Shown: positions 17,004 through 26,900 of the stretch, piece after piece
Numbering within the stretch: the stretch's first letter is position 1
How the letters are laid out: the number at the start of each line of letters is the position of its first letter
From: Pedobacter sp. N36a
GTDB lineage: Bacteria > Bacteroidota > Bacteroidia > Sphingobacteriales > Sphingobacteriaceae
Assembly (NCBI RefSeq): GCF_014472395.1
Contig: NZ_JACSZW010000006.1
Span: forward strand, 368,817 to 432,816
Length of the DNA stretch: 64,000 nt
Direction of reading: 5' to 3'
Notes under the pieces: model-generated
Database searches by the model: none
Seen by the model: only the letters and a program-made list of their open reading frames with translations
Told to the model about the DNA's origin: nothing
Program-made: the position numbers and the translations under genes

Positions 17004-19349
17004 CTATAGTCGACCTCTGATCTCCTGGTTCGCCTCAATAGCCTTGTTTTTAACTTTTTGCTGGGTACTAAAGCTATAAACGAACATAAAAAGGAAGGAT
17101 CGGGTTCTTCTTTTCTGATAGAAGTCCAGGCTGAAATCCTCATAGATAGAGAAATTCTTGTCGCGCTGGGTATTGAACACATCATTGCAGGCAAATTTTA
17201 GCTGTGCTTTTCCTGCAATAATGCTTTTCTGCAGACTGAAATCAAGTCTGTATTGAGGAGCAGCGCTTACTACATAGTTCTGAAATCTGGAATTAAATAC
17301 GTTTAACAAGTCTGAGGACCAGGTTTTAGATAAACTAAACCGCGTATAAACATTACTATTGAAAGCATATTGAGAAGGCTGTAAATCACCATTTTTAAAT
17401 TTGTAGTAATAAGCACCTAAGGCAGTATTGGTATATAACCATTTCGTAAGGTTGCTGAAGTAGCTATAGTCAAGCCCGTACCTGGATTGCGAGCCAAAGT
17501 TCTGGGGTTTATAGTAGGTGATATTTCCGATATTGGTATATACGCCTGCGATTAAATCCTCCGTATGGTTGATATAAAAAGAAAGCGATTGTTTCGGAAG
17601 CTGGTAACTGATGTCCAGGCTATTGGTAAATTGCGGTTTTAGGTCAGGATTTCCCTGTAGGTAGGAGTAATCGTTTTCTTTGGTGATGAAAGGGTTTAAA
17701 TCCCGGAATGACGGACGCTGGATATTTCGGGCTAAGGAAATGGAAAACGTTCTTTTTGGAGCAATGGTATAGCCATAATATAAACGCGGAAAGAGGTTTA
17801 AGTAATGCCTGGAGACTTGAGTGGTATTGATTTTATCTTTACCGGAAAAATCAGTGTATTCTGCTCTTAAGCCCAGGTTAAAACTGCCTTTCTTGGAAAT
17901 TTTACCCGTTAATGTGCCATAAACTGCAGCAATGTTTTCTTTGTTTGTGAAATTTTCCTGGTTATAACTGATCATTAGGTAATCTGGAGCCTGATAAATA
18001 CGGGTATTCAGCTGATGCTCCCGGTTTACCGAACTCATTTTTAATCCGCTCTTTAATTGAAAGCCATTTTTGTATTTTTTCGTCAGATCACCCTGACCTA
18101 CATAATAATCAGAGCGGGGATCAGCGTTAAAAACCGTCAGACTGGAATTGAAATTTCCAAATACATCATCTGTGTTTGTGGAGTTGTCGCTTGGGTTTTC
18201 ATGATGTCCCGCATTTAAGATAAATTTCAGCGTACTGCCAAGCCTGTCCAGTTTAAAGGTGTAATTCAGGGCCCCATACCAGACTTTGTTTTTAAAATTC
18301 TCTGAGCGTTGGTTGCTGCTGATCGAGGAAAGTGAGGGGGCATAAACGGTTAAGGATTCAGGGGTAGTATATAAACCTTTCCCATTGTTGTAATATAATT
18401 CTGCTCCAAATTCATTTTTGCTGTCTGGATAGAAAACCATTCCAGCGAGCAGGTTGACATTTCTTTTATCACCATTGAAAAGTCCATCTGCTTCATTTTT
18501 ACTTTGGCTGGAAAAAAGCTTGGTCGTATGGTAGGTCCCAAAATCCTTGTCTTTTCCGTAGCTGATTTTAGTATAGAAATTCCATTTATCCGATCCGTAA
18601 TTGGTGTTTAGACCTAGATAATCCGACCAGATATTTCCTTTTCTATAGGTATAGGAACCTGTGAAATTTGAGCTGAGGCCTTTTACTGGCTTCTTAAGGA
18701 TAATATTGACCACACCTCCTTGAGCAGCAGCATCTGCGTCGGCGGAAGCCTGGGCTTGAATTTCAATGTTTTGGATCCTTTCAGCATTTAGACTCGAAAG
18801 ATAACTGGCTAAATCCCGGCCAGTTAAATATAGCTGTCTGCCGTTCACATAAATTACGGGTATTTTATTTCGTAACAGTACTGCCCCATCACCGTTTACC
18901 TGGAGCCTTGGTGCTCTGGCAAGAACATCGAGGCCTGAGTATCCGGATTTTAGTGGACTGCTTTCAACGTTAAAGATCAGCTTGTCGTTCTCCATCTGTA
19001 CCAGCGGACGCTGACCCACAATATGTACCGTTTTGAGTTCGTTGTTCAAATTTACCTGGAGCACGCCCAAATCCAGATCATGACTCAGCTGTATGGCTTT
19101 GCGATGCAGCAGCTTTCCAAAAATGCTGAGTTTAAGCAAATACTGACCAGATTTCGCAATCAGAATAAAATCACCTTCTTTAGTTGTTAATTCGTTTTGA
19201 TAGCATGAAGAATCACCGGTTAGTAGGACTACAGTAGCATAGCTGACTGGTTTTGATTCCATATCTAACAGCTTTCCTGTGATTTTTACTTGTGCAGCGC
19301 AGGTTAAAGAAAATAGGATTAAGAGTGTGGTCAGTAGTTTTGAATGCAT
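17004..19349 (-). CDS. Outer-membrane beta-barrel protein (TonB-receptor-like, CarboxypepD-reg N-domain)
   Basis: The protein is 781 aa. The signal peptide ends at TCAA and is followed by a carboxypeptidase-regulatory-like domain (VKITGKLLDMESKPVSYATVVLL), then a plug-like segment with IPVIYVNGRQLYL, LSSLNAERIQNIEIQ and GGVVNIILKKP. The remainder is a barrel with the RNIQRPSFRDLNPF and NPDLKPQFTNSLDISY motifs of the outer-membrane beta-barrel family common in Bacteroidota. It is divergent from a two-component system with a tandem-repeat operator candidate between them, so it is a likely regulatory target. The substrate is unknown. Confidence 0.88.
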   Translation of the reverse strand: MHSKLLTTLLILFSLTCAAQVKITGKLLDMESKPVSYATVVLLTGDSSCYQNELTTKEGDFILIAKSGQYLLKLSIFGKLLHRKAIQLSHDLDLGVLQVNLNNELKTVHIVGQRPLVQMENDKLIFNVESSPLKSGYSGLDVLARAPRLQVNGDGAVLLRNKIPVIYVNGRQLYLTGRDLASYLSSLNAERIQNIEIQAQASADADAAAQGGVVNIILKKPVKGLSSNFTGSYTYRKGNIWSDYLGLNTNYGSDKWNFYTKISYGKDKDFGTYHTTKLFSSQSKNEADGLFNGDKRNVNLLAGMVFYPDSKNEFGAELYYNNGKGLYTTPESLTVYAPSLSSISSNQRSENFKNKVWYGALNYTFKLDRLGSTLKFILNAGHHENPSDNSTNTDDVFGNFNSSLTVFNADPRSDYYVGQGDLTKKYKNGFQLKSGLKMSSVNREHQLNTRIYQAPDYLMISYNQENFTNKENIAAVYGTLTGKISKKGSFNLGLRAEYTDFSGKDKINTTQVSRHYLNLFPRLYYGYTIAPKRTFSISLARNIQRPSFRDLNPFITKENDYSYLQGNPDLKPQFTNSLDISYQLPKQSLSFYINHTEDLIAGVYTNIGNITYYKPQNFGSQSRYGLDYSYFSNLTKWLYTNTALGAYYYKFKNGDLQPSQYAFNSNVYTRFSLSKTWSSDLLNVFNSRFQNYVVSAAPQYRLDFSLQKSIIAGKAQLKFACNDVFNTQRDKNFSIYEDFSLDFYQKRRTRSFLFMFVYSFSTQQKVKNKAIEANQEIRGRL

Positions 19350-19423
19350 ATTGCAATAGATTATCTTTTTCGTATCTTAATTCTTTATTAAATCAAATAT
19401 GTAGAAGAATTCCTCTGAAATAA

Positions 19424-19452
19424 GTTAATCCAATGTTAATGAAGCGTTAATG
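19424..19452. promoter_or_regulatory. Three GTTAATS repeats at 11-bp spacing (response-regulator operator candidate)
   Basis: GTTAATC starts at 19424 and GTTAATG at 19435 and 19446, each exactly 11 bp apart. Heptamers repeated every 11 bp are the usual target layout of OmpR/PhoB-type regulators. The site lies between the divergent barrel gene and the sensor-kinase gene of an OmpR-type system. Confidence 0.65.
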
Positions 19453-19487
19453 GTATCAGAATTCTTAAAAGCAACCCAGTTGAGGTA

Positions 19488-19495
19488 TATATTTG
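19488..19495 (+). promoter_or_regulatory. -7-like element immediately upstream of the kinase start
   Basis: TATATTTG fits TAnnTTTG and ends 6 bp before the ATG at 19502. If it is used, the transcript would be almost leaderless, or translation would start further in. No TTG at about 19 bp upstream supports it. Confidence 0.35.
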
Positions 19496-19501
19496 TGATA
19501 G

Positions 19502-20878
19502 ATGAAAGTTGAAAGAAAAATTAAATGGTTAATTGCTTCCTGTGTGATTATTGTAGGCACCCTGTCTTTCATTCAGTATGCGCTGGTTTTAAATACTTAT
19601 AAGTTAACAAAGGAAAAGTATTATACAGAGATCCGGTCTGAAATAGGAAAACTCATCAATAGGCCATCCATTGCTGTTCTTGAGGAAAAGACTCAGGAAA
19701 ACTTGAAGCATTTGGCCAGGCTTTTCATTTTACAGCAGATCGATAAAGCAACCTTATTTTCCAGGCTCAATCAGAGCGATGATGCGGAAATAGAAAGCTT
19801 AAAAAGGCAGCTTTTCCAAGACATCCAGTCCAATAAAATCTTAAAAGATCTGAAATATAAAGCGCAGTATGATGAAATTCTGATCACGTTTAATGGAAAA
19901 ACCGATACTTTATTGTCTACTAGGGATACGCCTTTTGTTTTTCTTGGCAGCCCTTTTCAAACCCTTAATACCTTACTAACTGCGAATGGCAGCAATACCA
20001 TTGTAGATAGTTTTCCCAAAGCAGATGGTAGCGGAACTTCGGCCATTAAATTACAGATTCAACGCGCCCAGTATCTGGAGGTCTCTACCTGGAAAACGGA
20101 GGTCTGGAAACGTATGGTAGGAATTTATCTATTGGCGTTTCTAATGATTGTGGCAGTTATCCTCCTTTTTTACCTGGTTTTCAGTGCCATGTTCCGACAA
20201 AAGAGGCTGGCCGAAATCAAAACAGACTTTGCCAATAACATTACCCATGAGCTAAAGACACCTTTGAGCTCTGTTGGGCTGATCTTAAAGAGTCTGGAAA
20301 GGACCGAGGTGCGTTCCAATCCTCAGCTAACAGATGAACTTTTAGCTTCCCTGAATCGTCAGCATTTTAAGATCCAGAAGCTGATTGATTTTGTGCTGGA
20401 AAGCGCTCTGTCATCTCCTGATGAAGTTAAAAAGGAAAACGTAGACATCAGTTCCTATCTGCAAGATTACGTGAAGGAAATCAGAATGGAAGGCCATGAG
20501 TTTATCAGCGCAATCAGTCCTGAAAAGCATCACGTTTTCATCAACATGGAGATTTTAGATAAAATCTTAAATAACCTGATCGAGAATGCTGTGAAGTATA
20601 GTCCGGAAGGGACTGTTATCTCTTTAAAAAGTAAAGTGCAGCATCGTAAATACAGGATCGAAATTACTGATGCAGGACCGGGGATTCCTTTAGCCTATCA
20701 GCCATTTATTTTTGATCAGTTTTTTCGCGTTCCTGCACACAATCAGCACGATGTAAAAGGGCTTGGCCTTGGTTTATACCTGAGCAAACAAGCCGCAAAT
20801 TTAATAGGGGCAGAATTGATCATGGAAAGCAGATCAGGGGCAGGAAGCACATTTATTCTGGAGATAAAATATGGATAG
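19502..20878 (+). CDS. Two-component sensor histidine kinase
   Basis: The protein is 458 aa. Two membrane spans (about residues 10-30 and 206-231) enclose a periplasmic sensor region of about 175 residues with no recognised domain. The H-box is FANNITHELKTPLSSVGL, the N-box ILNNLIENAVKYSPEG, and the G-boxes DAGPGIP and GLGLGLYLSKQA. It should autophosphorylate on the His of ITHELKTP and pass phosphate to the regulator encoded by the next gene, which it overlaps by 8 bp. Confidence 0.94.
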   Translation: MKVERKIKWLIASCVIIVGTLSFIQYALVLNTYKLTKEKYYTEIRSEIGKLINRPSIAVLEEKTQENLKHLARLFILQQIDKATLFSRLNQSDDAEIESLKRQLFQDIQSNKILKDLKYKAQYDEILITFNGKTDTLLSTRDTPFVFLGSPFQTLNTLLTANGSNTIVDSFPKADGSGTSAIKLQIQRAQYLEVSTWKTEVWKRMVGIYLLAFLMIVAVILLFYLVFSAMFRQKRLAEIKTDFANNITHELKTPLSSVGLILKSLERTEVRSNPQLTDELLASLNRQHFKIQKLIDFVLESALSSPDEVKKENVDISSYLQDYVKEIRMEGHEFISAISPEKHHVFINMEILDKILNNLIENAVKYSPEGTVISLKSKVQHRKYRIEITDAGPGIPLAYQPFIFDQFFRVPAHNQHDVKGLGLGLYLSKQAANLIGAELIMESRSGAGSTFILEIKYG

Positions 20879-21578
20879 CAAGATACTGATTGTAGAAGAC
20901 GACCTTGACCTGGGAAACCTGCTCAAGCAGTACATGGAGATGAATGGATTTCAGGTAAACAGGGTATTCAATGGTCTGGAGGCTTTTGATGAGTTAAAGC
21001 ATAACGCTTACGATTTGATGGTACTGGATGTGATGATGCCTGAGCTGGATGGCTTTAGTTTGGCTAGGAAATTGAACCATTATTATCCGGAGCTGCCCTT
21101 TTTGTTTGTCACGGCGAAAAATATGAGGGAGGATAAACTGGCAGGCTTAAAGCTTGGCGCTGATGATTATATCGTCAAGCCCTTTGATGCGGATGAATTG
21201 ATCCTGCGCATCAGGAACATCTTAAAGCGGACGAAAAATGAAACTAAAAAGATCAATAAGGTTTTCAATATTAGTCTCTTTTCTTTTGATTATAAGAATC
21301 TGCTGTTAAAATCTGATGATTTCGAAAAGATACTTACAGAGAAAGAAGCAGATTTACTGAACTATCTATGTTTAAATCAGCAGGCGCTGATTAAAAGAGA
21401 AGATATTTTAGTGTATTTATGGAAAGAGCCAGACTTTTTTAATGGCAGGAGTATGGATGTCTTCATGAGCAGGTTGAGAAAGTATCTGAGCAAAGATCCC
21501 AAGATCCACATTGAAAGCGTTAGAGGGGTTGGCTTTAGGTTCTTTGTGGATGGTGATTCAGTTATTACAAATTCATAA
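20871..21578 (+). CDS. OmpR-family response regulator
   Basis: The protein is 235 aa. The receiver domain has the acidic pair in VEDDLDLG, the phosphoacceptor Asp in LMVLDVMMPELDG, and the conserved Lys in YIVKPFDADEL. The C-terminal winged helix (ILTEKEADLLNYLCLNQ; SMDVFMSRLRKYLSKDP; IESVRGVGFRF) binds DNA. The kinase gene overlaps its start. The 11-bp direct repeats at 19424-19452 are a plausible binding site. The transcript ends in a long perfect hairpin directly at the stop codon. Confidence 0.95.
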   Translation: MDSKILIVEDDLDLGNLLKQYMEMNGFQVNRVFNGLEAFDELKHNAYDLMVLDVMMPELDGFSLARKLNHYYPELPFLFVTAKNMREDKLAGLKLGADDYIVKPFDADELILRIRNILKRTKNETKKINKVFNISLFSFDYKNLLLKSDDFEKILTEKEADLLNYLCLNQQALIKREDILVYLWKEPDFFNGRSMDVFMSRLRKYLSKDPKIHIESVRGVGFRFFVDGDSVITNS

Positions 21579-21612
21579 GGTAAAGGAATAAGCCTGGCTT
21601 ATTCCTTTACCT
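21578..21612. terminator. Long hairpin terminator shared by convergent genes
   Basis: Seventeen-base arms (AGGTAAAGGAATAAGCC and its exact complement) meet with one unpaired base. The left arm begins at the last base of the response regulator's stop codon. The right arm encodes the last residues and stop of the Ser/Thr kinase, so the structure overlaps coding sequence. Confidence 0.88.
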
Positions 21613-23155
21613 CTTTAAGGTCGTTTTTATTTAACCAGCCTTTGGTCACTTGTCCATCTTTATTGGTATGTGTCACATAAATAAAGCCATTTTCTTCTTC
21701 AATTACATTGAATTTGGCATTGTTCCATAAACCGAGTACTCCGTTTTTCTGCGAACTGGCATTTGCAGCTTCATAGAAATAGATGGTTCCTTTTGGGATC
21801 TGGTATTTTTTACCCTCGCTCACAATTACAGGGGTATTCTCTTTTGCCTTCGCTTCTGCTTCTGCACGTTTTGCGGAGGCTGCCATCTGTGCTTCATACT
21901 CTTTCCTGAGACTGTCAATTTCCGCCTGCTGTGCAGCGGTATCTATCGCAACGGGCTGAATTGCTGCAGTGGTATCGCGTTCATAATGCTGTTCATTGCT
22001 GCTGGTGTCGGCCTTGCTTATACTTGTCGTGTCCAGTGCAGCGGTACGCATGGCATTACCATCGCCCTTCATGAACAAGCCGTAAGCGGAAAGCATCCCC
22101 AGGAGTATAATGGATAAAATCAGGAGCGTAAAAACAGGTTTCGATAACCTGACCTCGTCAGTTGCTGCTGCCGAAGCTGTTGCTGTTTCCTGATACAAAG
22201 GTGCTGCAGGTTTAACCTGTGGTGTTACTGGAACAGCTGCTGGAAGGATATCAGCGCCTCTATGTATGATTGCATCCTGTAAAACAGCACCGTTGGCATA
22301 TCGTTTTTCAGGGACTTTCTCTAAGCAGTTTTTTATGATGTGCAGCAGCCAGCTTGGGACATTTGCTTCTTTTTTTCTTTTCTCTGCATCCCAGCTTTCC
22401 GGCAATCTGTTGAGGCGTAAACTGATCGGATCGGGCACTTCTGCTTCCATGTGCGAAATCATGACCTGATTGCGTGAGCTTTCATTTTTATTGATCAATG
22501 GGAAAGGTACCGTTCCGGCAAGTAATTCATAAAGGATGATGCCATAACTGTAGATATCCGTCTGAAAAAACATTTCCCCATCGTGCTGTTCAGGAGCCAT
22601 AAATTCTACGGCACCGGCATGGCGCAGACTGGTTCTGCGTTGCTCGTCCGACATGATGGCTAGGCCAAAATCCAGCAATACATAATTACCGGTTTCCGTA
22701 TTGAACTTTACGTTGTTGCTCTTGATATCTCCATGTTTAATGCCTAAACGGTGACAATGAGCAAGGGCATTCGCCAGCTGTTCGGCCAGTTTAATGAGTT
22801 CTTGAATCGTAAATATCGGGGGATGAGGAGGCATTAACAGTTTCTCCAGATCAGGGCCTTCAATGTACTCCATCTCAATAAAGGGGAAAGAACCGCTTTC
22901 GGTAAGCCCGGATCCCAGTATTTTAACCACATTGGGATTGGGTACTTCATTTACCTTTTTGAGTTTTTCTACCTCATTTTTAAACCTGATGAAGTTTTTG
23001 TCATCCTCACTTTCTGTATGGATAGGTGTTGGCATGATCTTCACCGCTGTGATGATGGTTCCTACCCGTTTACCCTTATATACAGAACCCTGGCCGCCTG
23101 TACTTAGGGCACCCAGATTTTCTAATCCTTCTGTTATCGTAAAAACTTTACTCAT
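21599..23155 (-). CDS. Membrane Ser/Thr protein kinase with extracytoplasmic SH3-like domain
   Basis: The protein is 518 aa. The kinase domain spans residues 1 to about 280: Gly-rich STGGQGSVYKG, Lys in TAVKIMP, catalytic loop KHGDIKSNN, DFG in LLDFGLAI, and AVEFMAPEQHDG at the activation segment. The loop is HGD rather than HRD, so it is a non-RD kinase. One membrane span lies at about 340-360. An Ala/Glu-rich coiled linker then leads to a C-terminal SH3b-like domain (YFYEAANASSQKNGVLGLWNN...GWLNKNDL), probably a periplasmic wall sensor. It is the last gene of the phospho-signalling and SEDS-PBP operon, and its start overlaps the FHA gene. Confidence 0.93.
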   Translation of the reverse strand: MSKVFTITEGLENLGALSTGGQGSVYKGKRVGTIITAVKIMPTPIHTESEDDKNFIRFKNEVEKLKKVNEVPNPNVVKILGSGLTESGSFPFIEMEYIEGPDLEKLLMPPHPPIFTIQELIKLAEQLANALAHCHRLGIKHGDIKSNNVKFNTETGNYVLLDFGLAIMSDEQRRTSLRHAGAVEFMAPEQHDGEMFFQTDIYSYGIILYELLAGTVPFPLINKNESSRNQVMISHMEAEVPDPISLRLNRLPESWDAEKRKKEANVPSWLLHIIKNCLEKVPEKRYANGAVLQDAIIHRGADILPAAVPVTPQVKPAAPLYQETATASAAATDEVRLSKPVFTLLILSIILLGMLSAYGLFMKGDGNAMRTAALDTTSISKADTSSNEQHYERDTTAAIQPVAIDTAAQQAEIDSLRKEYEAQMAASAKRAEAEAKAKENTPVIVSEGKKYQIPKGTIYFYEAANASSQKNGVLGLWNNAKFNVIEEENGFIYVTHTNKDGQVTKGWLNKNDLKEVKE

Positions 23156-23958
23156 TATACAATATTAATAATTCCTGAATTAATATAACTAAATTCTAAA
23201 ACGGCAAGCTCACCTAAAATGATTTGATCACCTTCCTGTAAGGTATGACCGATCTCGGAGACATTCAGTTTTACCGGACTATGGTCGCCTACGGATCTCA
23301 TTCTTACCTTGTTGCGGGGTGGAATGCCGCCTTCATCAGCAAATAATAGAAAAGAGCCGGTATTGCTGTCCCATTCTATATGCGCATGCTGTCTGCTGAT
23401 AAATTTATTAGCCTCATCTGTACTTTCATCGTAAAAGGCAATGTGGTTGATTCTGAAAAATCCATCACTTACCTGAACTTTGGCTGCTCTCCCGATATTG
23501 ATCTTTCCATCGGCAGCAGTAATCTTATATTCCATCTGCTCTGAAGCTCCGTTCAAAGTACGGATATAAGCAGTGCTGGACTTTGTCACCACTACATGTT
23601 CCGGCGTTCTGATGTAAAGCGCGGCATTGATATTGGATAGTTTGAGGGCATCTGCCGGCAATTCTTCTACGAAGTTAATCTGTAAAGTCCAGTCGCCGGG
23701 CAAATCTATCGCAAAATCATCAACTATGCGCTGGATTTCATTTTTAAACCGCTGTTCATCTTCCACAAAAACAGCTGATTCGTACATAAACCGCTCTGCT
23801 GGCAAACAGGCCAGCAGCAAGGCGAGGCCTTTAATGTGCTTGCCTTCACCGCCTTCAAGCTTTTGGAGTTCCTGCTTGATCGCGGTTAGTAAGGCCTCTC
23901 TAATGGCTTTTACATCCTGCAATGGTTCTGGTGTTCGCTTACTAAATAGATTAAACAT
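23155..23958 (-). CDS. FHA-domain protein
   Basis: The protein is 267 aa and soluble. The C-terminal half is an FHA phosphothreonine-binding domain with INIGRAAKVQVSDGFFRINHIAF and the key FISRQHAHI, followed by NKVRMRSVG. The N-terminal 120 residues are helical (FSKRTPEPLQDVKAIREALL), of unknown fold, and are placed like the N-domain of actinobacterial FhaA. The gene sits between the kinase gene (one base shared) and the SEDS-PBP fusion gene (11 bp). It probably reads kinase phosphorylation and contacts the cell-wall machine. Confidence 0.87.
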   Translation of the reverse strand: MFNLFSKRTPEPLQDVKAIREALLTAIKQELQKLEGGEGKHIKGLALLLACLPAERFMYESAVFVEDEQRFKNEIQRIVDDFAIDLPGDWTLQINFVEELPADALKLSNINAALYIRTPEHVVVTKSSTAYIRTLNGASEQMEYKITAADGKINIGRAAKVQVSDGFFRINHIAFYDESTDEANKFISRQHAHIEWDSNTGSFLLFADEGGIPPRNKVRMRSVGDHSPVKLNVSEIGHTLQEGDQIILGELAVLEFSYINSGIINIV

Positions 23959-23969
23959 ACCATCTCTTT

Positions 23970-26900
23970 TTAAGTTTTATTCTCTTCTTTACTAACGTAC
24001 CCTAATTTTAATAAGGCAGGGATCACATGCTGACCTGCCAGTCTAACGGCTCTGCTGGAACCTCGGGTAGATTCAATTCTGATACACACTACAATGTGTC
24101 CTTTGCCATTTGCTTTGGGCGCATAAAAAGTATACCAGCCATCATTTATCTTTTCATTTTTCCAGATCCGCTCTGGAGTACCTGTTTTTCCAGCTACTTT
24201 TAAGCCTAGTATCGCGGTTTTATTGGCACTTTGTTTCAGCATATAACCGCCAATGGTATTTGCATATTGTGGGTTGTTGCTCAGCTGAACGGCGGGGTTC
24301 ACTGCCGTTGCGGAATCACTGATTTTCAAGACATAGCGGTTGGCTACCAGGTTGCCGTTATTGGCTACGCCTGAAATCAATCTGGCTACAGCAGCAGGTG
24401 TTGCAATGAGTTCACCTTGTCCCCATGCCATTCCTGAAATTCCCTTAGCCCTGGTCCGGCGAATACGTGTCGGGTCATATTTAGGCTTGGTATTGAATTC
24501 TGTTTTTCCCCAAAAGGCCATCCATTTGGCCTCCTGTTTCAGGTTCGCCGTGTCTCTGCCATAATAATAACCACCCACACCATGTAAAAACATCCCGGTT
24601 TTTAAATACAGGCTGGCCATTTCATCCTGTAGGTGTTCTTCATTGGCAATTTTAATGAAGTAAACGTTGTTCGACTTCACCACCGCCTTTTCCATATCTA
24701 TACGGCCGGTTTCATCGGGTTCAATGCCTTTGGTTCGAATCCGCTCTGCCATCGTTACATTGTAAGTCTTATTTGCCGCTTCAGGGCCGAGCTTATTGAA
24801 GGCAGCCATTGCGGTAAGTACTTTTGCAGTTGATCCCGGAGGAGTAGCAGTAGTAAAACCCAGATCTGAAGTGGTATACCATCCGGCCATTTTATTCTGT
24901 TCGGTGATGCTGGTATTGAGCAGATCCCAGTTTTTAACAGGAGGGAGGGGATACACTGCCGAACTGAGCACATCGCCGGTTGCATCTTCCATAATCACTA
25001 CCGATACCCGACTGTTTCTGATGGCAGTATCCTGAGCCATGGTATGCTGGATGGTGGTTTGTAAAGCCGCATCTATGGTCAGCTTCACATTGCGGTTTCG
25101 TTTTTTAAAGGCTTCGACCTCATTGCTGTTGATTCCGGAAAGTAAAAGCGGAGCCAATGCGGCATAATCTCTTTTGCTCAGCGTCATTTCTTTTACTCCC
25201 CTTGGCAGGAACCTATTTTCACGGTATTTATGCGCTTGGGTATTAAAGGAGACCGTTGGTGTTTGAAAACCTCTGAGTTCTGCACCATGTTCGTATTCGG
25301 CAAAATAACCATTGGTACTGCCGTTAAAAACATTGGTATTCTGATCGCCAACCCAGAAAAATAACTGTTCTTCAAAAGGGTAATATCTGTCTACACGTTT
25401 ATGTTCTGCGGAATCCAGGTTATAGGAAATTCCTGCATTACTGAGTTGCTGTTCTTGTTTTTTGATGTGTTCCGGGTTACCTGTTGCCAATATCAATCCG
25501 TTTCTATCGTATAAATCGCCTGCGGCCAATTTGTTCATTAAGATGGCAATTCTGGGATTATAACTGAACATACGTGCCCCACTTCTGTCTGCCACCATTG
25601 CGGGCTGCACTACCCATTTTTTATTGTGGGTAATGTATCCGGCTACCGTAAATGAAAGCAATACGATTGCGATACTCGCTGCCAGGAGGGCTGGAACCAG
25701 GTTTTTATCCTGTTGTTTGGTGATGTAAGTCATCTGTACCTCTGTGCCTTTTACCAATGATACCGCTAATAAAAATCCTGCGGCAAGCATATTCGCCACC
25801 AGAGAAGAACCACCGTAACTGATGAAAGGCAGGGCCACGCCTGATAGGGGCAATGCGCCGGTAGAACCACCTGCGATGAGTAAAAACTGGATGAATAAGC
25901 TGATGCCGATCCCTGCTGATAGATAGAAGAGGAAGGGCATGCCGGTTTGCCGCCCAATCAGGATGGAGCGGTGTAAAAATATTAGGAACACAATGAAGAT
26001 GCCTATAATTCCGGCGAGGCCAAATTCTTCTCCGATTGCGGGTAAGATCATGTCGGTATGAGCCTCAGGGATGGTTTTCGCAAAACCTTGTCCGATGCCC
26101 TGACCACTAATGCCGCCACTGGAAATTGCCCAGATGCCATTGGCCACCTGATCACCACCATAGACTTCATTGTTCCAGGGGTCCTGCCAGATGGATTTAC
26201 GTTCGCTAAGCCTGTTTACAGGGCCAGGAATTAGTTTATCCAGGTATGGAACCTGATCGATCAGTAAAAATGCGGCCATGACTACTACGATCATGATGGC
26301 CGATTCGCTGGTCTTTTTATTGATCACCATAATCAGGGAAACCAATGCGGCGGTCACTAAAGTCGCGATCCATACATTCAGCAGCCATGCACTGATGACA
26401 TAGATAATAATCGCGGTCAGCATCATCATAAAATCTCCTCGGGAAAAAGAGAAGAGAATGATAAAGGTGAAACAAACCACCATTGCCGGGCCTAAATCGC
26501 CTAATAATAAGTAAAGCAATATCGCGGTCAGAATGGCAATTAAAGCAAATGAGAAGAAGAACCAGCGCTTTTTCCAGCTGCTGTACTCGGTGATAAAGCG
26601 CTCATTTGAGGCGAAGAAACCAGCAAGGAAGAGGATGATGGCGTATTTTACAATTTCGCTGGGCTGTACACCAAAGAGGTTCACTTTTACGCCACTGCCT
26701 TCCGGACCGGTACCAAATACGATGGTAAAAGCCAATAAGCAAAGTGCCAGGATGGCCCATTGCCAGCCTTTTGCCTTACTGAAGGCATTTTTAACGAGGA
26801 ACATACGGTACAAACGCGAGTCTACATTGAACTTTCGCAGGTTTAAGGAGAGGATAATTCCAATACTCAATACCCCTAAGCCATAAAAAATAAGGCTGTC

